Of a stretch of 64,000 nucleotides of DNA, positions 53,363-61,932 are shown piece after piece. Source of the DNA: Anaerolineaceae bacterium (GTDB taxonomy: Bacteria > Chloroflexota > Anaerolineae > Anaerolineales > Anaerolineaceae); contig JAURZL010000018.1 of NCBI GenBank assembly GCA_030653365.1, positions 62,001 to 126,000 on the forward strand, in the 5' to 3' direction. Position 1 is the stretch's first letter, and each line of letters opens with the position of its first letter. The notes beneath the pieces were generated by a model. It ran no database searches and had not been told where the DNA came from. It saw only the letters and a program-made list of their open reading frames with translations. A program made the translations under genes and the position numbers.

Positions 53363-54568
53363 ATGGCAAATCCAGAAAAAATTCGGGTAGTAATTGTTGA
53401 CGATATTTCTGAAACTCGAGAAAATATTCGTCGCATGCTTCAATTTGACCCGAAAATTGAGATAATTGGAGAAGCCAGAACCGGAAAAGAAGCCATCGAA
53501 TTTGCGTCAAAACTATTACCTGATGTGATTGTTATGGATATTAATATGCCGGATATGGATGGGCTTGTAGCCACAGAAATTATCCGGCGTAAACATCCTC
53601 ATATTCAGATTATTATCTTGTCAGTTCAATATGAATCAGGTTATATGCGCCGTGCGATGCTTGCTGGTGCAAGAGATTTCTTGTCAAAACCACCATTAAT
53701 CGATGAGTTGACCAATGCGATTCGCCGTGCTGGGAAATTAGCAATTGAAGAAAAAGAAAAAGCACAAATTGCATCGGAAAGTGTTCAATCTTCAACAATC
53801 AGGGCTGGAAAACTCGGAAAAATTATCGTCGTTTATAGTCCAAAAGGTGGTGTTGGTTGTACCACAATAGCAACTAATCTTGCAATCTCACTTCAAAGTG
53901 AATTAACCCCTACGGTCATAGTTGATGGAAATTTATTGTTTGGAGATGTTGCGGTTTTCTTAAATGAGCAAGGAAGAAATACGATCCTTGATTTAGCGCC
54001 TCGTGTTGATGAATTGGATCCTGATATAATCGATGAAGTGCTGATAAGTCATTCACTTACGAGTATCCGAGTATTGGCATCACCACCTAGACCTGAATAC
54101 GCAGACCAGGTATCAGCTGATCAATTTATAAAAGTTTTACAATACCTTCAACGCTTATATGAATATATCATTGTAGACACAACTCCATACCTTACAGAAG
54201 TGGTTCAATCTGCGTTGGACATTTCAAATCTAATTATTCTAATTGCAAATCAAGATATACCCTCAATTAAGAGCACTAACTCCTTTTTGAGTCTTTCTGA
54301 TCAATCTGGAATAAACCGTAAAAGAATTCTGTTTGTTCTGAATCGATTTGATAAAAGAATAGCCATATCTCCCGAAAGAATTACTGAAAGTCTGAAACAA
54401 GTTGTTGAAGGTGTTATTCCTTTGGAAGAAAAAATAGTAACGACATCAATCAATCGAGGTGTTCCATTTATTATTGAAAACAAAAGTAGCTTAATTTCTA
54501 AAAGTATTTATGCGATTGCAGAAAAAGTAAAAGAGAAGATCGCAACTCAATTAGAAGAAAAAGAATAA
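53363..54568 (+). CDS. TadZ/CpaE-like protein: receiver domain plus MinD/ParA ATPase
   Basis: A 401-aa protein. The N-terminal receiver domain (1-125) has VIVDD, the phospho-acceptor D59 in VMDINMPDMDG and the conserved Lys in LSKPP. An ATPase domain (about 150-400) has the deviant Walker A SPKGGVGCTT near 159. TadZ/CpaE localises the pilus apparatus at the cell pole. Here the receiver keeps its phospho-acceptor residues, whereas many TadZ proteins have degenerate ones, so phosphorylation control is possible. Confidence 0.88.
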   Translation: MANPEKIRVVIVDDISETRENIRRMLQFDPKIEIIGEARTGKEAIEFASKLLPDVIVMDINMPDMDGLVATEIIRRKHPHIQIIILSVQYESGYMRRAMLAGARDFLSKPPLIDELTNAIRRAGKLAIEEKEKAQIASESVQSSTIRAGKLGKIIVVYSPKGGVGCTTIATNLAISLQSELTPTVIVDGNLLFGDVAVFLNEQGRNTILDLAPRVDELDPDIIDEVLISHSLTSIRVLASPPRPEYADQVSADQFIKVLQYLQRLYEYIIVDTTPYLTEVVQSALDISNLIILIANQDIPSIKSTNSFLSLSDQSGINRKRILFVLNRFDKRIAISPERITESLKQVVEGVIPLEEKIVTTSINRGVPFIIENKSSLISKSIYAIAEKVKEKIATQLEEKE

Positions 54569-54592
54569 TGATAACCGTTATAGGAAAATAAT

Positions 54593-55993
54593 ATGTCGAT
54601 TTTACGTCGAATTCAAAATGAAAATTCTAATAGTAGCCCACCTCAAAAGCCAGATGGATCAGAACCATTAAGAAATCCTGTTCTGCAATCAAGACGAGTA
54701 TCTGCGCCATCTCCTACAACGACGAGCGATACTTATCAGGATCTTAAGAACAGAGTTCAGACCAAATTACTTACCACACTCGATCCAAGTATGGATGTAA
54801 GTCAAACAGCTGAAGTAAAAAAGACAATCCAGGAATTATTTGAACAAATTTTAAATGAAGAAAACATCATTCTGTCAAGACCAGAACGATCAAGAATGTT
54901 CGAACAAATTTCAGCTGAAATTTTAGGTTTTGGTCCATTACAGCGATTACTTGAAGATGAATCTATTACTGAAATCATGGTAAATGGGGCAAAAAAAATA
55001 TACATTGAGCGGTTTGGGAAAATAATTCGAGAACCGATGGCTTTTGAAAACAATGAACATGTGATGAGAATTATTGAGAGGATTGTATCACCTCTTGGTC
55101 GTAGAATCGATGAGTCAAGTCCATATGTTGATGCCCGTTTACCTGATGGTTCGCGTGTCAATGCGATTATCCCTCCATTATCATTGGTTGGACCTGTTTT
55201 GACCATCCGTAAATTTGCAAAAACACCAATTACAGTTGAAAACCTGATAGATTTTGGCTCGATAACAAGCGAAGCAATTCGTTTCTTAGACGCTTGTGTT
55301 AAATCTAGAATTAATGTTGTTATATCAGGTGGTACTGGTTCTGGTAAAACCACATTATTAAATATTTTATCCGGTTTCATTCCTGCTGATGAACGAATTG
55401 TTACGGTTGAAAATGCTGCAGAGCTTCAATTACGACAGGAACATGTTGTCACCCTTGAATCTCGCCCAGAGAATATAGAAGGTAAAGGGGAAGTCACAAT
55501 AAGGCAATTAGTTATTAATACATTACGTATGCGACCTGATAGGATAATCGTAGGTGAAATTCGTGATGAAGCTGCATTAGATATGTTACAGGCTATGAAC
55601 ACAGGGCATGACGGATCCATGACAACATTACACTCAAATAGTCCTAGAGATACTCTCGCTCGTCTAGAAACAATGACTTTAATGGCTGGAATGGACCTTC
55701 CCGTGCGAGCCATCCGAGAACAAGTCGCATCTGCTATCGAATTAATAGTTCATCAATCCCGTATGCGCGATGGTACGAGGAAGGTAACTCATATTACAGA
55801 GGTGTCTGGGATGGAAGGCGATATTATTTCCATGACAGATATCTTCAATTTCGAACAAGCTGGTTTTGAGAATGGTAAAGTTGTTGGTAGATTACGTCCA
55901 ACAGGACTTAGACCTAAATTTATTGATAAGATCGAACAATCCGGAATTCATCTTTCTCCATCCGTTTTTGGTATTGGAGAAAGGCGTCGATAA
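54593..55993 (+). CDS. tadA: TadA/CpaF pilus assembly ATPase
   Basis: A 466-aa type II/IV secretion ATPase. Walker A GGTGSGKTT is near residue 245, the Asp box is around VTVENAAELQL, and Walker B is RPDRIIVGEIRDEAALDMLQAMNTGHDGSMTTLHSNSPRD (including the His box). It energises pilus assembly. The first 80 residues are variable and Ser/Pro-rich. It starts 24 bp after the tadZ-like gene and is followed by tadB and tadC with 19-20 bp gaps. Confidence 0.94.
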   Translation: MSILRRIQNENSNSSPPQKPDGSEPLRNPVLQSRRVSAPSPTTTSDTYQDLKNRVQTKLLTTLDPSMDVSQTAEVKKTIQELFEQILNEENIILSRPERSRMFEQISAEILGFGPLQRLLEDESITEIMVNGAKKIYIERFGKIIREPMAFENNEHVMRIIERIVSPLGRRIDESSPYVDARLPDGSRVNAIIPPLSLVGPVLTIRKFAKTPITVENLIDFGSITSEAIRFLDACVKSRINVVISGGTGSGKTTLLNILSGFIPADERIVTVENAAELQLRQEHVVTLESRPENIEGKGEVTIRQLVINTLRMRPDRIIVGEIRDEAALDMLQAMNTGHDGSMTTLHSNSPRDTLARLETMTLMAGMDLPVRAIREQVASAIELIVHQSRMRDGTRKVTHITEVSGMEGDIISMTDIFNFEQAGFENGKVVGRLRPTGLRPKFIDKIEQSGIHLSPSVFGIGERRR

Positions 55994-56012
55994 TTTTTGA
56001 AAGCAGGTATCA

Positions 56013-57002
56013 ATGGATATCAACCAATTGTTATCTCAGATCAACCCAATAGTAATATTTTCCATTTTAGGTGGAATAGCTGTTCTTTTGCTAATTATTG
56101 GAATATTAGTTTCAATCACTGATGATCGCCGGTCTGCGGAAATACAAAGGTTAGGAAGATATATTGAAGAAGATGAGCAATTATCTGATAAAGAACGAGC
56201 AAGACCACTAGTTGAGTGGTTAAATAGTCGAGTCGAGAGATCTACAATAGGTGAAAGAATCTCAAAAAACTTGTCTCGAGCTGATATGAAATTAAAACCA
56301 GGTGAATTTGTTGCTCTGATTGTCATTAGTGCAATACTGGTTGGCTTCCTTCTCTGGTTTATTGGTGGAAGGACCATTATCATTGGAATAATAGGCGCTG
56401 TAATTGGATCATATATACCCAACATTTATATGAAATCACAACAAACCAAACGGTTACAAAAATTTGATCTTCAACTTCCAGATATGTTGAACTTAATGGT
56501 GAATGGCCTAAGAGCAGGATTTTCAACCATGCAAGCAATGGAAGCTGTTTCAAAAGAATTGCCAGCACCAATTTGTGATGAATTTCGTCGAGTTATTCAA
56601 GAAATGCAATTAGGCATGACAATGGAAAAGGCTCTTGAGAATTTATTGGGCAGAATACCAAGTGATGATCTGGATCTGACATTGACTGCCATGAATGTTC
56701 AACGTGAAGTTGGTGGAAATTTAGCCGAACTTCTAGATTCGATATCCTACACAATTAGGGAACGACTCCGAATTAAAGGTGAAATTAGAGTATTGACTAC
56801 ACAAACGATGTATTCTGGAAAATTTTTATCTATGTTACCTGTTTTTGTTATTGGGATCCTTTATTTATTAAATAGAGAATATATCATGGAATTCTTTGAA
56901 CCAGAGAGTTTCCCTTGTGGTATTATCGCACTAGTTGTTTCAGGATTATTGATTATCTCAGGTTATTTCGCTATGAACAAGCTAAGTGATATAGAGGTTT
57001 AA
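56013..57002 (+). CDS. tadB: TadB pilus assembly inner-membrane protein
   Basis: A 329-aa polytopic T2SF-F domain protein. Hydrophobic segments are seen at about 12-32, 98-116, 117-137, 269-287 and 297-317, with the T2SSF core LQLPDMLNLMVNGLRAGFSTMQAMEAVSKELPAPICDEFRRVIQEMQLGMTMEKAL-like block. It forms the platform with TadC. GTATC and an AAGCAGG sequence precede the ATG. Confidence 0.9.
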   Translation: MDINQLLSQINPIVIFSILGGIAVLLLIIGILVSITDDRRSAEIQRLGRYIEEDEQLSDKERARPLVEWLNSRVERSTIGERISKNLSRADMKLKPGEFVALIVISAILVGFLLWFIGGRTIIIGIIGAVIGSYIPNIYMKSQQTKRLQKFDLQLPDMLNLMVNGLRAGFSTMQAMEAVSKELPAPICDEFRRVIQEMQLGMTMEKALENLLGRIPSDDLDLTLTAMNVQREVGGNLAELLDSISYTIRERLRIKGEIRVLTTQTMYSGKFLSMLPVFVIGILYLLNREYIMEFFEPESFPCGIIALVVSGLLIISGYFAMNKLSDIEV

Positions 57003-57022
57003 GAGATTTTGGAGGTTCGATT

Positions 57023-57970
57023 ATGGAAATATTTATAGTCATCCTGGTTTTAGTTTTATTAGTTGCAATTTTATTGACAGTAATAGGTTTACGTAGACCA
57101 GAATTCGACGAAAATCGAATCATGAATGAGCGATTGAATGATCTTAGTCAGGTCGAAGGTCCACTTGAGCTAAGAAAACTGGAACTCTCTTTACCTTTTC
57201 AAGAGAGAGTGATTTATCCTTTGGCTCGAAAACTTGGTGAATTTGCCATCCGATTTACCCCACAGAATGCAATGAAGTCAATTGAGCGAAAATTGGAATT
57301 AGCAGGAGTCTCATCTGCAATTGATCCAACCATCATTTTAGCCACACAATTTATTGGATTGGTTTTTTTTGGTGGTCTTATTTTTTTTGTACTCTCGATT
57401 GGTTCAACCGGCTGGCCTTTTGGAAGAAAACTTCTAATCTCTTTGTTGTTTGGATTGATTGGTTTTTATTTTCCGACTATGATTCTGTCTTCACGAATTT
57501 CCAGAAGGCAAAAAGAAATTAGAAAAGCACTACCTGATGCATTGGATCTTCTTACAATATGCGTTGAAGCCGGACTTGGTTTTGATGCAGCAATGCATAA
57601 GGTCAGCGAAAAATGGGAAAGTCAATTATCAATGGCTTTTGCCAGAGTAATCCAGGAAATCCAATTGGGAAAAGTCCGTAGAGATGCATTAAGAGACATG
57701 TCAAATCGGATTGGTTTAACTGAGATGACTAGTTTTGTGGCAGCTGTTATTCAAAGTGAACAATTAGGTGTGTCTTTATCAAAAGTTCTAAGAATTCAAT
57801 CAGACCAGATGCGAATTCGTAGAAGACAATTAGCAGAAGAAGCAGCTCATAAAGCTCCTATCAAAATGCTTATCCCAATGGGTTTATTGATTTTTCCTTC
57901 CCTCATGATCGTGTTATTAACTCCTGCTGCTATTCGATTAATGCAATCCGCTCTTGGTGGAATGTTCTAA
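57023..57970 (+). CDS. tadC: TadC pilus assembly inner-membrane protein
   Basis: A 315-aa homologue of TadB with membrane segments at about 1-22, 105-130, 135-155 and 285-310. The T2SSF block (ALPDALDLLTICVEAGLGFDAAMHKV...VIQEIQLGKVRRDALRDMS) is clear. With TadB it forms the membrane platform for TadA. GGAGG is upstream of the ATG. No TadD, TadE or TadF follows, so the locus is minimal. Confidence 0.9.
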   Translation: MEIFIVILVLVLLVAILLTVIGLRRPEFDENRIMNERLNDLSQVEGPLELRKLELSLPFQERVIYPLARKLGEFAIRFTPQNAMKSIERKLELAGVSSAIDPTIILATQFIGLVFFGGLIFFVLSIGSTGWPFGRKLLISLLFGLIGFYFPTMILSSRISRRQKEIRKALPDALDLLTICVEAGLGFDAAMHKVSEKWESQLSMAFARVIQEIQLGKVRRDALRDMSNRIGLTEMTSFVAAVIQSEQLGVSLSKVLRIQSDQMRIRRRQLAEEAAHKAPIKMLIPMGLLIFPSLMIVLLTPAAIRLMQSALGGMF

Positions 57971-57988
57971 TTAAATAAGGAGCTTTTC

Positions 57989-58768
57989 ATGGCTTATAGG
58001 GTTGATTCCCCATCTCTTCGCATACCTCTTAATCAATCAATTTGGAAAATATTGGATTTAATTTTCCCTCCAAGCTGTCCAGGTTGCGGATTAATCGGAG
58101 AACGTTTTTGTTTTGATTGTTTAAGAGAGATTAAAACAATTGATAAAGATTTTTGCCTAAAATGTGGAATGGTTATTGACAATTACTTCTATCACGAATT
58201 AACAACCTGTGAAGCACAATTTGAACACTTATTAATGATTCGATCTTTTTCTTTATATATGCCACCAATTTCAATGGCAATTAAGAAATTTAAATATCAT
58301 CGGGATATTGGTATTGCGGATATACTGGCAAATTTATTGGTGGAACTGTACAATAAAAACAAAATGGATATTGATATGGTAATACCAGTTCCATTAAACC
58401 CAAAGAGAATTAAAGAACGTGGATACAATCAATCCTACTTGCTTGCATTTCCATTTTCTATGAAAATCAATAAACCAATTAATAAACAGGCGCTGCGTCG
58501 ATCAAAGGAAACCAGACCTCAGGTTGGCTTAAATCGGCATGAGCGTTTATTAAATGTATCCGAAGCTTTCGTTGCAGATCCCCAACAGGTAAAAGGAAAG
58601 AATATTCTTCTGATTGATGATGTTACAACAACTGGAGCCACTCTGGAAGCTTGTGCATCCGCATTGAAACTTGCTGGGGCAAACGATATAGTAGGATTTA
58701 CTTTAGCTCGAGCTGTTCCAACAAAAAATGGCTATAGTGATGATCTAATCGAAACAGCATCTGTTTAA
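57989..58768 (+). CDS. comF: ComF-family phosphoribosyltransferase-like protein
   Basis: A 259-aa ComF protein. The N-terminal zinc ribbon has CPGCG, CFDC and CLKCG; the phosphoribosyltransferase domain has VIPVPLNPKRIKERGYNQS and the PRPP motif LLIDDVTTTGATL. ComF is linked to natural transformation and DNA repair in other bacteria. It is transcribed directly after tadC (18-bp gap), suggesting a link between the pilus and DNA uptake, or simple operon readthrough. Confidence 0.9.
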   Translation: MAYRVDSPSLRIPLNQSIWKILDLIFPPSCPGCGLIGERFCFDCLREIKTIDKDFCLKCGMVIDNYFYHELTTCEAQFEHLLMIRSFSLYMPPISMAIKKFKYHRDIGIADILANLLVELYNKNKMDIDMVIPVPLNPKRIKERGYNQSYLLAFPFSMKINKPINKQALRRSKETRPQVGLNRHERLLNVSEAFVADPQQVKGKNILLIDDVTTTGATLEACASALKLAGANDIVGFTLARAVPTKNGYSDDLIETASV

Positions 58769-58791
58769 AATCTTGTATCAGGAGGAATAAA

Positions 58792-59355
58792 ATGGCAATC
58801 AAAGTCGATATCTTTACTAAAAATCTTAAGATGAATGAAAGATTAGATGAATATGTGAATAAAAAAGTCACAAAACTTTATCGATATTTAAATGATATTG
58901 ATGAAACGAGAGTTGATCTATCCTACATAAAATCTGCCAGAAACGCATCTGATCGTCAGGTTGCCCAAATTACGATCAGAGGTAAAGGTTTCATTCTTAG
59001 AACAGAAGAAAGAGCAGATGACATATTTGCTGCAATAGATGAATCAGTCGAAAAAATGACTCGACAAATTGCACGCCTCAAAGGTAAAAGACAAAGAGGT
59101 CGCGGGGATGGCATGCCTCTTTCTGAACTTGCTTCAGAATTACCAGAATTTGATGAAGTAGAAGAAATGCCAGAAATCACCAGGAGAAAAACCTTCTCTT
59201 TGATTCCTATGGATGAATTAGAAGCCATTGAACAGATGAAAATGTTAGGACATGAAAACTTCTTTGTTTTCTTTAATATGAACACAGAGAGTATCAATAT
59301 CCTTTATCATCGTCGTGACGGGGGTTATGGAATTATTGAACCCAAATTGGGTTGA
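58792..59355 (+). CDS. hpf: ribosome hibernation promoting factor, long form
   Basis: A 187-aa long HPF/RaiA protein. The N-terminal S30AE domain (1-100) has KNLKMNERLDEYVNKKVTKLYRYLNDIDETRVDL, and the C-terminal dimerisation domain (about 130-187) has KTFSLIPMDELEAIEQMKMLGHENFFVFFN. It dimerises 70S ribosomes to 100S in starvation. GGAGG is upstream of the ATG. It ends the run of genes that starts with tadZ, before a very strong terminator. Confidence 0.94.
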   Translation: MAIKVDIFTKNLKMNERLDEYVNKKVTKLYRYLNDIDETRVDLSYIKSARNASDRQVAQITIRGKGFILRTEERADDIFAAIDESVEKMTRQIARLKGKRQRGRGDGMPLSELASELPEFDEVEEMPEITRRKTFSLIPMDELEAIEQMKMLGHENFFVFFNMNTESINILYHRRDGGYGIIEPKLG

Positions 59356-59364
59356 TCAAAAAAA

Positions 59365-59405
59365 CCAATCAAAAAAGGGCTGCAAAGCAGCCCTTTTTTG
59401 ATTGG
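59365..59405 (+). terminator. strong intrinsic terminator after hpf
   Basis: A perfect 19-bp stem (CCAATCAAAAAAGGGCTGC and its complement) with an AAA loop, with GC-rich core and six T within the right arm. This is the strongest terminator in the window. Confidence 0.95.
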
Positions 59406-59539
59406 TAATATTTGATCTTATTACCTAGCTTACCTTAAAAAAGAATTGCCAAGTTGAGCAACCTTAATTATGAACTTAACAAAACGCTGAAAATTCATGA
59501 AATTAGATTTCATAAAATTTTTTTTCGAATTTTCCGACC

Positions 59540-59568
59540 TTGTCACCCTTTATTGCCTGGACTATAAT
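59540..59568 (+). promoter_or_regulatory. efp promoter
   Basis: TTGTCA (59540-59545), 17-nt spacer, TATAAT (59563-59568), 30 bp before the efp ATG. Confidence 0.8.
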
Positions 59569-59598
59569 CAAGTCATTATTTTCTTCTAGAAGGTGTTT

Positions 59599-60162
59599 AT
59601 GATTGATGTCAATGAGCTTCGTAAAGGTGTGACTTTTGAATTAGATGGAAATCTATATAAAGTAGTGGATTATGGGCATAATAAATCTGGTCGTGGGTCA
59701 GCTACAATTCGAATTAAAGCCAGAAATATGCTAACAGGTTCGAATATCGAAAAAACGTTCAATTCTGGTCAACAGGTTCAGGATGTTCGTCTCGAGTACC
59801 ATAATGCACAATATTTATACAACGACGGTGAATTTTATTATTTCATGGATAATGATACATTCGAACAATATCCACTTCAATCAGAAGTTCTTGGTGAATC
59901 CACCGACTTTTTAAAAGAAAATATGGAAGTGAAAATAACCTTCTATAACGCTAAAGCCATTGATATAGAATTGCCGATAAATGTCGATTTGGAAGTAATA
60001 TACGCAGAGATGGCAGTAAAAGGTGACACAGCAACCGGCCAAACGAAAAAAGTAGAAGTAGAAACCGGCGCTCATGTATTTACCCCATATTTTATTACGA
60101 CCGGCGATGTAATTCGAGTTGACACAAGAACTGGTGAATATGTCACCCGTGTAACACAATAA
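59599..60162 (+). CDS. efp: translation elongation factor P
   Basis: A 187-aa EF-P with three OB-like domains. It starts MIDVNELRKGVTFELDGNLYKVVDYGHNKSGRGSA. The tip residue is R32 (S30-G31-R32-G33), where E. coli-type proteins have a modified Lys at position 34. The final domain has DLEVIYAE, VEVETGAHVFTPYFITTGDVIRVDTRTGEYVTRV. It relieves ribosome stalling at polyproline. The ATG at 59599 has AGAAGG upstream; the GTG at 59593 is too close. Arg at the tip raises the question of rhamnosylation. Confidence 0.94.
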   Translation: MIDVNELRKGVTFELDGNLYKVVDYGHNKSGRGSATIRIKARNMLTGSNIEKTFNSGQQVQDVRLEYHNAQYLYNDGEFYYFMDNDTFEQYPLQSEVLGESTDFLKENMEVKITFYNAKAIDIELPINVDLEVIYAEMAVKGDTATGQTKKVEVETGAHVFTPYFITTGDVIRVDTRTGEYVTRVTQ

Positions 60163-60164
60163 TT

Positions 60165-60494
60165 ATGCGTACTCCTTATGGACAGGAATGTCGTTATTTT
60201 TTTGGCGACTATTATCGGGGACGAAATATTGAAGAATGTCGCCTGGTTGACTCATCTCCTTCAAAAAAGAATTGGTCAACAAAAATATGTAAATCTTGTC
60301 CAGTACCGGATATTTTACAAGCAAACGCATGTAAACACATGCAATTATCTGGTGAAATCAAGAAAGATTTTGGTTTTATTAAGAGAATGAACGTAATTGC
60401 TTATTGTGTGAAAAGTAAAACAAAAGTAAAAGAACCACATATTGGTTGTGGAAATTGTCACCCTTTACCTGATATTTTTCTTGAGGAAAAGTAA
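60165..60494 (+). CDS. small cysteine-rich protein of unknown function
   Basis: A 109-aa basic protein with eight cysteines, among them CKSC (residues 42-45), an isolated C56 and CGNC (94-97), which could bind zinc or an Fe-S cluster. I see no signal peptide or membrane segment and do not recognise a family. It starts 2 bp after the efp stop and is followed with no gap by a HAD-DinB gene, so it is probably translated from the efp transcript. Confidence 0.65.
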   Translation: MRTPYGQECRYFFGDYYRGRNIEECRLVDSSPSKKNWSTKICKSCPVPDILQANACKHMQLSGEIKKDFGFIKRMNVIAYCVKSKTKVKEPHIGCGNCHPLPDIFLEEK

Positions 60495-61700
60495 TTGATT
60501 ATTTTATTTGATCTGGATGATACTCTCCTTGAGAATTCGATGGAGACATTTTTACCCGCTTATCTTTACAAATTAGGTGAACATCTATCAAATTATATTT
60601 CACCAAAACTGCTCCCGACAGCTATTTTCACAGGAACAGAGTTCATGGTCAACAATAATGACCCTTCAAAAACGTTGGAAGAATGTTTTGACCAATATTT
60701 TTATCCGCATATAGGTTATTCTAAAGATCACCTTTACAATCATCTCAAAGATTTTTATAACAACAAATTTCCTGCTCTGGCACCATTTACAAAGATAATC
60801 CCCGCAGCACAAATTCAAATCAATAAAATGGTGGACTCGCATCACAAAATTGTAATTGCAACAAATCCCCTATTTCCAAAAATTGCCATAGAACACCGAA
60901 TTGAATGGGCAAATCTTGGTCTACCACTATCAGATTTTGAATACATAACAAACTATGAAGAAATGCATTTTACGAAACCCAAACCTGAATTCATAGCCGA
61001 AATTTTAGGAAAGTTAGGTTGGCCAGACGAATTTACCTTGATGGTAGGTAATGAATGGGATATGGATATTGTTCCAGCAGAACTTTTAGGAATTCCGTCA
61101 TTTTTTATTGGTAGACCACCTGAGGAAATCAATATTCCCATTCATCCATTAAGTTCTTCTGGCAAACTTGATCAGGTTGTCGATTGGATTGAAAACATTA
61201 ACTCAAAAAAATTATTGGTTGAAATCAATAATTCAAAAACATCTTTCCTTGCTATCTTACGTGCCACAGCGGCTAATATAGATTCATATCAGAGATTACA
61301 TTTTTCAAATGAGGTTTTTACCAAACGTCCAAAGAAGGATGAATGGTCATTGGTTGAAATTTTCGCTCATTTGGCTGACGTTGATATCGAAGTGAATATT
61401 CCGAGATTGAAATTGATAGAAAAAGAGACAAATCCGTTTATAGAGGCTGCTTTAACAGATCAATGGGCCGAGGAGCGTCAATATATTAGGAATAATCCCA
61501 TAGAAGTAATCCAAAAATTTGTTGAAAACAGAATTCAATTAATTGAAAAATTAGAATATTTTGGACCTGATCTTTGGAAAAAGCCCATTAATCATGCAAT
61601 ATTTGGACCTACATCAACTATTGAATTAATAAAATTTATCACTCAGCACGATCGTATTCACATATCACAGATCGTCAAAACAATAAATTCAATATCTTAA
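60495..61700 (+). CDS. HAD hydrolase fused to a DinB/YfiT-like domain
   Basis: A 401-aa protein that starts at a TTG directly after the preceding stop. The N-terminal HAD domain (1-235) has DLDDTLLEN (motif I, DxD), VIATNP (motif II) and KPKPEFIAEI...MVGNEWDMDIVPAE (motifs III/IV). The C-terminal 150 residues form a DinB-like four-helix bundle: DEWSLVEIFAHLADVD is the classic block carrying the metal His, and FITQHDRIHISQI the final His. The combination is unusual. The substrate is unknown. Confidence 0.8.
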   Translation: MIILFDLDDTLLENSMETFLPAYLYKLGEHLSNYISPKLLPTAIFTGTEFMVNNNDPSKTLEECFDQYFYPHIGYSKDHLYNHLKDFYNNKFPALAPFTKIIPAAQIQINKMVDSHHKIVIATNPLFPKIAIEHRIEWANLGLPLSDFEYITNYEEMHFTKPKPEFIAEILGKLGWPDEFTLMVGNEWDMDIVPAELLGIPSFFIGRPPEEINIPIHPLSSSGKLDQVVDWIENINSKKLLVEINNSKTSFLAILRATAANIDSYQRLHFSNEVFTKRPKKDEWSLVEIFAHLADVDIEVNIPRLKLIEKETNPFIEAALTDQWAEERQYIRNNPIEVIQKFVENRIQLIEKLEYFGPDLWKKPINHAIFGPTSTIELIKFITQHDRIHISQIVKTINSIS

Positions 61701-61885
61701 ATAGATAAATCTTGTCAATTGATGGTCATTTTTTTTTTGAAGTATAAGTGGGACATAAAATGGTTTTTTTTCGAATCCTACCTATTTATAAGGAAAAATA
61801 ATCCAAAATGATCGTTTTTTATTAGAAATTCATTAGATGTGGTAAAAAACGTTATCAAAGATTAGCCTTAACAATAGTAGATTGG

Positions 61886-61891
61886 TATAAT
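61886..61891 (+). promoter_or_regulatory. -10 element upstream of ftsH
   Basis: TATAAT at 61886-61891 is 41 bp before the ftsH GTG. The best -35 (TTAGCC at 61862-61867, 18-nt spacer) is poor. Confidence 0.4.
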
Positions 61892-61932
61892 TTTCACATC
61901 TTACAAAAGACTTTCCTTGTTGGGAGGCATGA

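Noticed and set aside
54802..55380. 192-aa open frame on the - strand
   Set aside because: It is antisense to tadA; the conserved Walker motifs are on the + strand and the antisense peptide has no recognisable domain.
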